From: Hydrogenobacter sp. T-8 | GTDB lineage: Bacteria > Aquificota > Aquificia > Aquificales > Aquificaceae | Direction: 5' to 3' | NCBI RefSeq assembly: GCF_011006175.1 | Contig: NZ_CP048795.1 | Coordinates: 1,480,491 to 1,544,490, forward strand | Length of the DNA stretch: 64,000 nt | Shown: in pieces, positions 17,197-25,218 of the stretch | How the letters are laid out: each line of letters begins with the position of its first letter | Numbering within the stretch: the first letter of the stretch is position 1 | The notes under the pieces: generated by a model | Told to the model about the DNA's origin: nothing | Seen by the model: only the letters and a program-made list of their open reading frames with translations | Database searches by the model: none | Position numbers and translations under genes: made by a program

Positions 17197-18296
17197 GTTC
17201 TTAATAATATAGCCTCCCTGAGTTTCCATAATACTTCGTTTATGAGAAGCATTCCCTTTCTGTTTAATATTAGCCTCTGCCCCTCTTCTACAAAGAACTC
17301 TTCCAGACCTTGAGGTAGCTCAGACAAAACCTCTCTTTCCACACCCCTTGTAGTCCTTAGCGCGGTAAAAAGGTAGTCATATAGCAGGTCCTTGCCTTCA
17401 AGCCTTTCCTCGTACTCCACAGGCTTTTCACTCCTACTAACCTTTTCCGCATATAACCTTAGGTTTTTAGTGTTCCCAAACCTTACCCTACCTATAAAAC
17501 TCCATGCGGACACTCCAATACCTAAATACTCTTCATGACTCCAATAAACCATGTTATGCTTACATTCATACCCAGGAAGTGCAAAGTTTGAGACCTCATA
17601 TTGCATAAAGCCCATACTCTCAAGACTTTCACATATGAATTCATACATGTCCGCTACAGTATCCCCATCGGGCAAGTCAAGGAGACCCTTTTGATACAGC
17701 AAGCCAAACTGGGTATCTTCGTAAGGTGTCAGGAGATAAAAGGATACATGACTTATAGGCAGGGTTCTTGGAGCTTTCAGCTCACCTTTTAGGTCTTTTA
17801 GGCTCTGCCCCTGATAGCCATATATGAGGTCTATGTTTATGTTTTCAAAACCAGCCTTGTGTGCAAGCTCAATTGCCCTTATAGAGTCTTCTACGGAATG
17901 AAGCCTGCCAAGGGCTTTTAAGCCTTCTTCTCTGAGGCTTTGCACACCAATGCTTACTCTGTTAAAACCTATTTCCTTTAGTTTTCTAAAGTCCTCAAGG
18001 GAATAATTCTCTGGATTGCATTCAATGGTAAGCTCTTCCAGAAATGAGGTGTCCAAAAGCCCGCTAAGTTTTTCAAAAAATGCCTCATAAACCTCTGGCT
18101 TTATAAGGGACGGCGTTCCACCTCCAAAGTAGAGAGTTTTAGGCTTTATGCTCAAGTCCTTGTATAGCTCAAGCTCCTTCAGAAGAAGACACATATACTC
18201 CTTTGGTTCTACCACAGGCTCTACCACAGAGACAAAGTCGCAGTAAGGACACTTATAAGAGCAAAAGGGAATGTGAAAGTATAAAGCCTTAACCAT
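17193..18296 (-). CDS. hemW: HemW-like radical SAM heme chaperone
   Basis: A 367-residue radical SAM protein. CSYKCPYCDF near residue 13 is the CxxxCxxC cluster motif. YFGGGTPSL, SIGVQSL and HNMVYW (the HemW-specific HNxxYW) follow. HemW proteins bind heme and do not have the extra N-terminal residues needed for coproporphyrinogen oxidase activity. The longest reading would begin at a TTG (18302); ATG at 18296 is preferred. It overlaps rodA by 8 bp. Confidence 0.92.
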   Translation of the reverse strand: MVKALYFHIPFCSYKCPYCDFVSVVEPVVEPKEYMCLLLKELELYKDLSIKPKTLYFGGGTPSLIKPEVYEAFFEKLSGLLDTSFLEELTIECNPENYSLEDFRKLKEIGFNRVSIGVQSLREEGLKALGRLHSVEDSIRAIELAHKAGFENINIDLIYGYQGQSLKDLKGELKAPRTLPISHVSFYLLTPYEDTQFGLLYQKGLLDLPDGDTVADMYEFICESLESMGFMQYEVSNFALPGYECKHNMVYWSHEEYLGIGVSAWSFIGRVRFGNTKNLRLYAEKVSRSEKPVEYEERLEGKDLLYDYLFTALRTTRGVEREVLSELPQGLEEFFVEEGQRLILNRKGMLLINEVLWKLREAILLRT

Positions 18297-19398
18297 TTTC
18301 AAACCTTATAGGTCTGTTTCTTTGCTCCCTAATTATAGAGAAAGCTACACCTATAAGCAAGGAAAAGGTGATTATGCTACTACCTCCGTAGCTTACAAAG
18401 GGCAAAGGCACACCTACAACGGGAGCCAATCCCATAGTCATAAGAAGATTTACGCCCGTCTGAAAGAGCCAAAGCCCAGCAAAGGTGCCAAGGTATATCC
18501 TCTCCGTAAGGTGCGGTGTATCCATAGCGTAGTATACGATCCTGTAAAAGATAACAAGAAAAGAAACCAAAAACACTAAGCCCACAACAAAGCCCCATTC
18601 CTCAGCTATTACAGAAAATATAAAATCCGTGTGCTTTTCTGGAAGGAAGAGAAGGTGGGACTGTGTGCCTTGCAGGAAGCCCTTTCCCAGAAAACCGCCT
18701 GAACCAACCGCTATAACGGATTGAATAAGCTGATAACCGCTACCGTGATAATCTTCATAAGGGTCAAGGACCGCCAGTATGCGCGCCTTTTGATAGTCCT
18801 TTAGAAAGTGCCAGACTAAAGGAGACATAAGAAGTAGAGAAAAGCCAGTAAGTATAAAGTATCTAAGACTGAGCCCTTTTAGAAAAAGGATAAGAACCAC
18901 TATCACACCGTATATCACCGCAGTGCCAAGGTCTGGTTGTTTTAAGGTAAGGACTGTTGGCATGGCAAAAGCGGTAAGCAGGATTAAGGTTTCCCTACTG
19001 AAGAGTTTATTCGTATGTCCAAGTGTGTAGAGGGTAAAAAACAAAAGGGAAAATTTCATGAACTCCGAGGGTTGTATACTTACCGGACCGAGGTCAATCC
19101 ATCTCTTTGCTCCGTAGACAGTCTTACCTACAAGTGGCACAAGCACAAGGAGGAAAAGGTTAAGAAAGTATATGGCTGGTGCCATATCGTAGAGAGCCCT
19201 AAAGTTGACCCTTGAAAGCAGGAATATGATGATTAAGCCTACCAAGATGTATATGGTCTGCTTTATAAAGAGAGGAGAGGGGCTTCCCTTATAGGTGGCA
19301 CTGTAGACACCCACAAGTCCCAAAAGGCAAACAAGTAAAAGAGCTAAGATAATGTATAGGTCGTAGTCTCTTATGAAGCTCCTAAGCCTCACCTTCAT
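18289..19398 (-). CDS. rodA: RodA/FtsW-family peptidoglycan polymerase
   Basis: A 369-residue protein with about ten membrane helices. SEDS glycosyltransferases such as RodA polymerise lipid II during cell elongation. PSEFMKFSLL and PFVSYGGSS are the family signatures, and the RodA-like ending GGSSIITFSLLIGVA favours RodA over FtsW. The ATG at 19398 is preferred to a GTG at 19416. It overlaps the zinc-ribbon gene by 17 bp. It sits in a minus-strand series with hemW and the M48 protease. Confidence 0.88.
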   Translation of the reverse strand: MKVRLRSFIRDYDLYIILALLLVCLLGLVGVYSATYKGSPSPLFIKQTIYILVGLIIIFLLSRVNFRALYDMAPAIYFLNLFLLVLVPLVGKTVYGAKRWIDLGPVSIQPSEFMKFSLLFFTLYTLGHTNKLFSRETLILLTAFAMPTVLTLKQPDLGTAVIYGVIVVLILFLKGLSLRYFILTGFSLLLMSPLVWHFLKDYQKARILAVLDPYEDYHGSGYQLIQSVIAVGSGGFLGKGFLQGTQSHLLFLPEKHTDFIFSVIAEEWGFVVGLVFLVSFLVIFYRIVYYAMDTPHLTERIYLGTFAGLWLFQTGVNLLMTMGLAPVVGVPLPFVSYGGSSIITFSLLIGVAFSIIREQRNRPIRFENG

Positions 19399-20089
19399 AG
19401 TAGACGAGCCTTCCACAGTTTGGGCATATCACTACCTCCCCCTTTATCAGTCTTGAATAGAGGGCGGAGGGCAGTTTTGTCCCGCAGTTGGTGCAAGACC
19501 CAGAGGAGTCTGCGAGTAGTATAACAGGCAGGCCATGTCTTCTTTTCAGGGCTTCGTATTCATCGAGCACCTCTCTCTCCGTACCCTGCCTTAGCTTGTG
19601 AAGTTCCTCTGTAAGTTTATTGACCCTGCTAAGGAGCTTAGACTGGGAGTATCTTAGGTCCTCAAGCTCCTCCTCAAGCTCCTGTATCTCTTTCAGTAGC
19701 TTCTTGTCTTCTTTATCTTCCTCAAGTTTCTTGAGTTTTTCCTCAAGATCCCTAAGGCTGTTGGTGAGCTTTATAACACAGTCTTCATGCCTTGCCTTTT
19801 CTCTAAGAAGTGCCTTATACTCCTCTGCCTTTTTCACAAGTTGTAACCTCTCTTCCGCCCTTTTTGCACCAGCCTTGCATTCTTCAATCATCTCCCTATG
19901 TTTTTTTAGCTCCCTTTTCAAATCCTCTACGCTTTTGAGGATATCATCCCTCCTTTTTCTCAGTTCCTCTATCCTCTTGACCACATGTTCTGCCTGAGAT
20001 ATAAGCCTTCCAAGTGCGCTTTGTGTTCTTACCAATTCCAGCTCCACCCTCTGAAGCTGGAGCATCTTTTGAAGTTTTTCGTTTTTCAC
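19382..20089 (-). CDS. coiled-coil protein with C-terminal zinc ribbon (CT398-like)
   Basis: About 235 residues. A long charged coiled coil spans roughly residues 10-165. The end has CTNCGTKL and CPNCGRLV, a CxxC/CxxC zinc ribbon. This matches the C4-type zinc ribbon family (COG1579, CT398), whose role is uncertain; links to flagellar or secretion components have been suggested for the chlamydial member. Start choice: GTG at 20089 has TATTAT 7 nt upstream; ATG at 20110 would overlap the divergent mtaD start; ATG at 20065 is also possible. Confidence 0.78.
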   Translation of the reverse strand: MKNEKLQKMLQLQRVELELVRTQSALGRLISQAEHVVKRIEELRKRRDDILKSVEDLKRELKKHREMIEECKAGAKRAEERLQLVKKAEEYKALLREKARHEDCVIKLTNSLRDLEEKLKKLEEDKEDKKLLKEIQELEEELEDLRYSQSKLLSRVNKLTEELHKLRQGTEREVLDEYEALKRRHGLPVILLADSSGSCTNCGTKLPSALYSRLIKGEVVICPNCGRLVYYEGEA

Positions 20090-20095
20090 AAGGAA

Positions 20096-20102
20096 TATAA
20101 TA
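20096..20102. promoter_or_regulatory. shared divergent -10 box, zinc-ribbon gene / mtaD
   Basis: Plus-strand TATAAT (20096-20101) lies 7 nt before the mtaD ATG. Minus-strand TATTAT (20097-20102) lies 7 nt before the GTG at 20089. The boxes overlap by five bases. No Shine-Dalgarno precedes mtaD. Confidence 0.5.
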
Positions 20103-20108
20103 TAAGCC

Positions 20109-21404
20109 ATGTTTGACCTTTTGATTAAGTCCGCCTTTATACCGGACAAGGGCAAGACTATGGACGTGGGTATAAGGGATGGGGTCATAGTGGAACTGGC
20201 TGAGAGCCTGGAGGGAGAGTCAAGGTATACCATAGAAGGTAAGGGTAAAGTGCTTTTCCCATCCTTTGCCAACATGCACACCCATATATCCATGAGCCTA
20301 CTGAGAGGTCTGGGTGCAGACCTTCCTCTTATGGATTGGCTTCAGAAGGTTATATGGGTTTTGGAAGGTGAATTTGTATCTCCAGAATTTGTAAGGGACG
20401 GTGCACTTATAGGAATTGCGGAGGCCATAAGCTCCGGCACGACCCTCTTTATGGACATGTATTTCTTTGAGGAGAGCGTGGCGGAAATTGCCCAAATGGC
20501 TGGCATAAGAGCAGGGCTTGGCTTTGGCATCCTTGACTTTCCCACAAAGGTGGCAAAAACTCAAGAGGAATACCTAAAGAGGGCAAGAGAATTTATAAAA
20601 GACTTCAAAGGACAGGAGCTAATATTTCCAACCCTTTGTCCTCATGCGGTCTACACCTGCTCTCCAGACACCCTGAGAAAAGCTCTCCAGCTTGCCCTTG
20701 AGGAAGATGTATACATTCACATCCATGTAGCGGAAACCCAACAAGAAGTGGACGCATCCTTAGAAAAGTTTGGCAAAAGACCTGTGGAACACTTATACAG
20801 TCTTGGTCTACTTACAGACAAAACTTTGATGGCTCATGTAGTATGGACTACAGAGGAAGAAAGGGAAATGATAAAGGAGAAGGGTGCAAAGGTCTTGCAC
20901 TGTCCTGAGAGCAACCTAAAACTCGCCTCTGGCATTGCACCCATAAGCGACTATATAAGAAGAGGCATTCATGTATGCCTTGGCACTGATGGACCAGCTT
21001 CCAATGACAACCTTGATATGCTTGAAGAGTTAAGCCTTATGGCAAAGCTACAAAAGGGTGCAAACCTTGACGCAAAAGCAATGGATGCAAGAACTGCCCT
21101 AAGGATAGCAAGCGAAGAAGGCTTTAGAGCGGTGGGTATAAAAGCAGGAAGGGTTGAGGTAGGATACGACGCAGACCTTATACTTCTTGACCCTAACAAA
21201 CCTCATCTACAACCCCTTTATGACCCCATTGCCCAGCTTGTATACTCCGCAAAGTCCTCAGATATAGATACGGTCATATGCAAAGGAAGGGTCTTAATGG
21301 AAAAGGGAGAGCTAAAAACCATAGACCAAGAAGAGGTTCTCTTTGTTGCCAACAAGTGGAAGGAAAAAATACAAGGTTTTTTAAAGAGTAAAATTCTATC
21401 CTAA
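20109..21404 (+). CDS. mtaD: 5-methylthioadenosine / S-adenosylhomocysteine deaminase
   Basis: An amidohydrolase of 431 residues that deaminates methylthioadenosine or S-adenosylhomocysteine. The metal motif HTHISMSLLRG (residues about 57-67) is present, followed by HVAETQ near 208, HVVW near 242 and GTDGPASNDNLD near 295. These match the MtaD/SsnA/TrzA branch. The Leu-Asp-Pro C-terminal segment is normal. The gene ends immediately before the tRNA-Pro, with no gap. Leaderless translation is likely, since the TATAAT box ends 7 nt before the ATG. Confidence 0.9.
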   Translation: MFDLLIKSAFIPDKGKTMDVGIRDGVIVELAESLEGESRYTIEGKGKVLFPSFANMHTHISMSLLRGLGADLPLMDWLQKVIWVLEGEFVSPEFVRDGALIGIAEAISSGTTLFMDMYFFEESVAEIAQMAGIRAGLGFGILDFPTKVAKTQEEYLKRAREFIKDFKGQELIFPTLCPHAVYTCSPDTLRKALQLALEEDVYIHIHVAETQQEVDASLEKFGKRPVEHLYSLGLLTDKTLMAHVVWTTEEEREMIKEKGAKVLHCPESNLKLASGIAPISDYIRRGIHVCLGTDGPASNDNLDMLEELSLMAKLQKGANLDAKAMDARTALRIASEEGFRAVGIKAGRVEVGYDADLILLDPNKPHLQPLYDPIAQLVYSAKSSDIDTVICKGRVLMEKGELKTIDQEEVLFVANKWKEKIQGFLKSKILS

Positions 21405-21477
21405 CGGGGTGTGGCTCAGGTGGCAGAGCGCCTGCTTCGGGAGCAGGAGGTCAGGGGTTCAAGTCCCCTCACCCCGA
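21405..21477 (+). tRNA. tRNA-Pro (anticodon CGG)
   Basis: A full cloverleaf can be drawn: acceptor CGGGGTG/CACCCCG, D-stem GCTC/GAGC, anticodon stem CCTGC/GCAGG with loop TTCGGGA (anticodon CGG at 21438-21440), T-stem AGGGG/CCCCT with loop TTCAAGT, and discriminator A. C1 pairing and the CGG loop are typical of bacterial tRNA-Pro. CCA is not encoded. Its 3' half is repeated in degraded form at 24082-24117. Confidence 0.97.
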
Positions 21478-21478
21478 T
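21442..21478 (+). repeat. tRNA-Pro 3' end acting as island boundary (left copy)
   Basis: The last 37 bases of the tRNA, from AGCAGGAGG to CCCCGAT, align with 24082-24117 at 31 positions with one gap. This is the layout left by site-specific integration into a tRNA gene: the intact tRNA is on one side and a partial copy on the other. Confidence 0.6.
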
Positions 21479-21512
21479 GTGAACACTCAAAGCTAAGTCT
21501 TGATAGACCTTT

Positions 21513-22331
21513 AATAAACATAAAGCGGACGAACAAGGAAGAAGTAGAACAATACCGTAAGGAGTTCAATGAACTACTCAAAGACCTGATGGCTCAAACC
21601 ATCGGCAAAATGCTACAGGCAGAATTGGATGAATTCCTTGGCTACGAAAAATACAAACGCTCCTATAACCCTAACTCCAGGAATAGAGCCTTGTATGTGG
21701 TAGCTGGAATAGACACAGATGGCTACAAGGAAATACTTGGCTTTTGGCTTGCAAAAGAAGAAAGTGCCAGCTTTTGGGTAAATGTTTTCAATGACCTCAA
21801 GGCAAGAGGAGTAGAGGACATACTTGTAGTGGTAAGCGACGAGCTAAAGGGTATACAAGAAGCAGTAAGGAGCGTATATCCCATAAGCGACCATCAGAAG
21901 TGTCTGGTTCACGAGGTAAGGAACAGTCTAAAGAAGGTCAAATACAAAGACAGGAAGAGAGTAGCCAGTGCCTTGAGGGCAATATACATGCCCGCCACGC
22001 AGATGCAAGCTAAGGAGAACTTTGAGAGGTTTAAGAGGGGATACCAAGTAGAGTATCCACAGGTAGTGAAGGAGTGGGAAAGAGACTTGAGGAGATATTG
22101 ACCTTTTACAGATATCCGTATGAGATAAGGAGTATGTTGGCGATTACAAACTTTGTGGAGAGTATAAACAGCGAGATAAGGAAGGTGATATATGGCAAGA
22201 GGGTATTTCCGAGGGATGAGGCTTGAAGGTATGTTATGGGGTAGCGATGGACATAGAGGAGGATAAAGCCTTTGAGGGATTGGGAGAAAATATATGTCCA
22301 GCTGATAATTCTTTTTGAGGGCAGGCTATGA
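21513..22331 (+). pseudogene. degraded IS256-family transposase
   Basis: The first readable part (EEVEQYRKEFNELLKDL, then LDEFLGYEKYKRS) jumps directly to RALYVVAGIDTDGYKEILGF near 21686. The section holding the first catalytic Asp is therefore deleted. The second Asp region (VSDELKG) and QKCLVHEVRNSL remain. The frame stops at 22101. The rest continues in other frames: FYRYPYEIRS, NFVESINSEIRKV and FPRDEA, then after another shift LRDWEKIYVQLIILFEG ending at 22331. At least two frameshifts plus the deletion make it inactive. Clear terminal inverted repeats were not found. An ATG at 21409 lies inside the tRNA and is not a real start. Confidence 0.88.
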
Positions 22332-22334
22332 AGT

Positions 22335-22499
22335 ATGGTAGAATTTACACAAATTTTGAAACAGTTCCTAAATCTCCTCTATATAGCCCTCACAAGAACA
22401 AGCCTAAAAACTAAATTCCCTCAAGAAATTCAAGACACCCTTGATTTTATTAGTAGTTTGCAAAGAGCAATAGGCTATAATACAATTAATGACACATGA
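22335..22499 (+). CDS. small ORF (54 residues) overlapping the methyltransferase start
   Basis: Begins MVEFTQILKQFLNLLYIAL and looks like two amphipathic helices. It starts 3 bp after the transposase remnant and ends 11 bp inside the methyltransferase gene (22489-22499), a layout that would couple translation. It could be a control gene for the restriction system, but no helix-turn-helix pattern is evident, so it may equally be a chance reading frame. Confidence 0.35.
   Translation: MVEFTQILKQFLNLLYIALTRTSLKTKFPQEIQDTLDFISSLQRAIGYNTINDT
22476..22481 (+). promoter_or_regulatory. -10 box of the methyltransferase gene
   Basis: A perfect TATAAT ends 7 nt before the ATG at 22489, with no Shine-Dalgarno and no convincing -35 box. 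Transcription would begin at or next to the start codon, so this mRNA would be leaderless. Confidence 0.45.
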
Positions 22500-23334
22500 G
22501 TATAGCTTGACAGAGAATATAAACATGAGACAAGAATTTAATCACAACATTGAATATGTAATAGGTGATGCGAGAGTTTATGAACCTGACGAGGAGGTGC
22601 ACCTTGTAGTAACATCTCCACCTTATTTCAATTATATAGATTATGGAACTCAACAAGGGCTTGAAAACATAAACAATTACCATGAATATATAGAGGAGTT
22701 GAAAAAAGTTTTTCAGAAAATTTACAACTTTATTACATTAGGAGGAACGATTTGTATAAACATTACTAATATGAAATCAAGAAAGAAAAGGGAGGGACAA
22801 TCTTTCTTATATCCAATTGTAGCAGATGTAATAAAATTTATGATTGATATAGGGTTTGTGTTTTTTGACGAAATTATTTGGGTGAAGGGTTATGGTAACA
22901 ACGGAGCGTTAAAGGGAAAACCTCTTTTTGGTTCGTATCCGTATCCACCTACTCCTAAAATTCTTGATAGCATTTTTGAAAATATCTTAATTTTCAAAAA
23001 AGCAGGTAAAAGGACAGTTTCCAAGGAAATTAAAGAGTTGTCTAAAATTAGCAAAGATGAATGGATATTATATACAAGGGGTATTTGGTATATAGAACCA
23101 GACAAAAAAAGTAAGCATCCTGCATCTTTTCCCTTAGAAATTCCTATGAGATTAATAAAACTTTACTCTTTTTATGGTGATACTGTTTATGACCCATTCG
23201 TAGGTTCTGGAACGACTCTTATAGCAGCAGCTATGTTAAATAGAAGAGGGATTGGATTAGACGTAAATCCAAAATATAAAAGTGAGTTTGAAAAAAGATG
23301 GAAAGAATTAACATTAAACAAGAACTTATTTTAA
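22489..23334 (+). CDS. DNA methyltransferase, beta class (probable N4-cytosine type)
   Basis: A 281-residue S-adenosylmethionine-dependent DNA methyltransferase. The catalytic motif IV VVTSPPYFNYIDY (near residue 38) comes before the AdoMet-binding motif I DPFVGSGTTLIAA (near residue 237), which is the beta-class order. TSPPY is typical of N4-cytosine enzymes, though some N6-adenine enzymes share it. The recognition sequence is unknown. The gene is AT-rich against its surroundings and overlaps the nuclease gene by 37 bp. An alternative start is the ATG at 22525. It likely protects the host against the neighbouring nuclease. Confidence 0.88.
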   Translation: MTHEYSLTENINMRQEFNHNIEYVIGDARVYEPDEEVHLVVTSPPYFNYIDYGTQQGLENINNYHEYIEELKKVFQKIYNFITLGGTICINITNMKSRKKREGQSFLYPIVADVIKFMIDIGFVFFDEIIWVKGYGNNGALKGKPLFGSYPYPPTPKILDSIFENILIFKKAGKRTVSKEIKELSKISKDEWILYTRGIWYIEPDKKSKHPASFPLEIPMRLIKLYSFYGDTVYDPFVGSGTTLIAAAMLNRRGIGLDVNPKYKSEFEKRWKELTLNKNLF

Positions 23335-23954
23335 AATCTATATGGTTTACATGTGCATCAATATCACAAACATTTGAAAGGACAAGTAGGTCAAGAGAGG
23401 ATATTTTATATCACGCATGGAGAATATTTACAGGAAAATTAGGAGAACTTACATTTGCAAACTGGTTAGTAGATAAAAATTTATTGTCTTCAGAAGATTA
23501 TAAAAAATATGAAGATAATGCTTTAAGTATCTTTTGGGGTAAAACTAATGTAGATGAATTTGATTTACATGTAAATGGTTATTTAATAGATATTAAAACT
23601 CTGCCAGAACATTCTCATAAATACCTTATAATACCTAAGGATCAATTTGAAAATCAACCCAAAGATATATATGTATGTTTGAGGCTGGAACATTCACTAA
23701 ATAATAATGAAATGAAGATTAAATTATTAAACAAGAATTGCTTTGAAATCTACACTCTGTTAAAAAACAATACTATAAAAGAACAGTATAGATTCACCGC
23801 AGAAATTCTGGGTTTCATTGAAAGAAGGACAACCCTTTTTGAATTTTATGAAAAAGATGCTGTATGCCCTGAAAAATCTTGTTATAGAATACATATTAAT
23901 AGATTAAGCAACATAGGAAATCTTTTTCCTCTTTTAAACCCTTTAAGTAGTTGA
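23298..23954 (+). CDS. putative type II restriction endonuclease (PD-(D/E)XK)
   Basis: A 218-residue protein without a family match I can name. Residues about 93-110 read DEFDLHVNGYLIDIKT, which fits the D...DxK core of PD-(D/E)XK nucleases. GKLGELTFANWL earlier may supply the helix glutamate. The position directly after, and overlapping, a DNA methyltransferase supports a restriction role. Codon and base use match the methyltransferase and differ from flanking genes, so the pair probably moved together. Activity and target are unproven. Confidence 0.68.
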   Translation: MERINIKQELILKSIWFTCASISQTFERTSRSREDILYHAWRIFTGKLGELTFANWLVDKNLLSSEDYKKYEDNALSIFWGKTNVDEFDLHVNGYLIDIKTLPEHSHKYLIIPKDQFENQPKDIYVCLRLEHSLNNNEMKIKLLNKNCFEIYTLLKNNTIKEQYRFTAEILGFIERRTTLFEFYEKDAVCPEKSCYRIHINRLSNIGNLFPLLNPLSS

Positions 23955-24081
23955 CAGATGCTATGTTCAACAATACCAATTTTAAACTTTCATCAAAACT
24001 CCACATTAAGTCTTTGAACTTCAACAACTTTAAGATGCTCACCCATAATGTTAGACAGAGCAATAGAAATCATGCATCACA

Positions 24082-24117
24082 AGCAGGGGGTCGGAGGTTT
24101 AAGTCCCTCACCCTGAT
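24082..24117 (+). repeat. degenerate tRNA-Pro 3' end (right island boundary)
   Basis: AGCAGGGGG-TCGGAGG-TTTAAGTCCCTCACCCTGAT resembles the tRNA segment at 21442-21478, with five substitutions and one missing base. No matching 5' tRNA half is present upstream, so it is a partial copy and not a second tRNA. The surrounding gap 23955-24235 (281 bp) has no other gene that I can support. Confidence 0.6.
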
Positions 24118-24235
24118 TTAAAGATATGCTGATATGCTTAAATAAGTGTCAGTAATCTTTACTACAATCAACTTTTATAGCCTCACCACACCTACACAGA
24201 TAAAATTTTTTTCTCAAAAGCACAGGAGGAAAAGC

Positions 24236-25204
24236 ATGAAAAGGTTTTTAGTCCTTAGTGTAGTCAGCATTTCCTTGGCACAGCCAGTGATTGACCCACC
24301 CTTTGCGGATAGGCTCTTTCCCTATGTAACCTATGGAGAGGTTTGGACAGGCACGCCTGCGGTAATTAAGGATGCAACTATCCCAAATACACTTGTGGTC
24401 TATGGCTCAAAGGAAGACCCTGATATAGTTGCCCTTGCGAGCAGGATAGCCTACTACCTCGGACAATGGACGGATGACATAGGCTTTACCGCAGAGGACG
24501 TTCGTCAATCTAAAATGCCAGAGCTTCTCGTAAGCGACCAAAGGCTCAAAGGGCTTAGCTACCAGAATCTCATAGTGGTGGGAGTAAACAATGAAATAGT
24601 GAAGGAGGTGGGTTTGAGTTTTGAAAAGCCTACTATAAAGGTAGTGCAAAAAGATGGCAAAAACATACTAATTGTAGGTGGTGCTAACAAGGAACAGATA
24701 ATGCAGGCAGGTAGGTATCTTGCAGATGTAAGGCTCAACTTCAAAGCAGGTGCATACAGAACCTTTTTCTCCTTTGTAGCTCTTAGGGGGTATATAGAAA
24801 AGGGTGAGTTTGATGCAGGGCTAAGGCTTATAAGAAGCCCCATGGGGCTGTCCGCCTGTGGAAAGAATATGGCTTTGGCAGGTCCAATGGTAGCCCAGTG
24901 GGGAGATGACCTCAAGGCAGTTGTCAGACACAGAAACAACATCCTCTACAATGAGCTTCCAAAAGCTCTTGAAGCAAAAGACAAAGAAAAAGCGGTTAAC
25001 CTCTGGAAAGAAGCCATGCTTACTTGCTACCAGTGCCATCAAGGCATAAACGTGCCACAGGTAAGAAGGTTCAAACCCATAGAGAGCATACACGCCAAAC
25101 ACCAGCAAATAGCAGAGAGCTTTGGTCTTGTAAAGGTTATTGGCACAGAAAAGTCCTGCATAGCCTGTCATGCGGGACCTACAACAATAAAAGGCTACAA
25201 GTAA
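24236..25204 (+). CDS. secreted diheme c-type cytochrome with N-terminal alpha/beta domain
   Basis: A 322-residue protein with a signal peptide (MKRFLVLSVVSISLAQ). The C-terminal third has two heme sites, CYQCH near residue 266 and CIACH near residue 308. A further cysteine (SACGKNM) is not in a heme motif. The first 180 residues have alternating beta and alpha patterns (NLIVVGVNNEIVKEVG, NILIVGGANKEQI) resembling domains seen in surface-layer proteins; this is only a resemblance. The start is fixed by AGGAGGA (24224-24230). Probably periplasmic electron transfer; partner unknown. It is followed after 14 bp by a membrane protein gene. Confidence 0.85.
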   Translation: MKRFLVLSVVSISLAQPVIDPPFADRLFPYVTYGEVWTGTPAVIKDATIPNTLVVYGSKEDPDIVALASRIAYYLGQWTDDIGFTAEDVRQSKMPELLVSDQRLKGLSYQNLIVVGVNNEIVKEVGLSFEKPTIKVVQKDGKNILIVGGANKEQIMQAGRYLADVRLNFKAGAYRTFFSFVALRGYIEKGEFDAGLRLIRSPMGLSACGKNMALAGPMVAQWGDDLKAVVRHRNNILYNELPKALEAKDKEKAVNLWKEAMLTCYQCHQGINVPQVRRFKPIESIHAKHQQIAESFGLVKVIGTEKSCIACHAGPTTIKGYK

Positions 25205-25218
25205 GTTATACTTAACAT

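Larger units (their letters stand above)
21478..24081 (+). mobile_element. decayed AT-rich island integrated at tRNA-Pro
   Basis: About 2.6 kb lies between the tRNA 3' end and its degenerate copy. It contains a broken IS256-type transposase, a small ORF and a methyltransferase/nuclease pair. The restriction genes are far richer in A and T and use more Asn, Ile and Lys AT-type codons than the flanking genes. No integrase remains, so the island would no longer be mobile by itself. The limits are inferred from the repeat. Confidence 0.55.

Noticed and set aside
21409-22101. 230-codon open frame starting inside tRNA-Pro and running into transposase sequence
   Set aside because: The first 35 codons are tRNA and intergenic DNA. 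Only the later part matches IS256 transposase, with a deletion and frameshifts, so it is recorded as a pseudogene.
23951-23956. perfect TTGACA at the end of the nuclease gene as a promoter for the cytochrome
   Set aside because: No acceptable -10 at 16-18 bp, and the cytochrome start is about 280 bp away. Probably chance.
24040-24117. second, complete tRNA gene at the right island boundary
   Set aside because: Only the 3' half resembles tRNA-Pro. No 5' acceptor strand or anticodon arm can be drawn.
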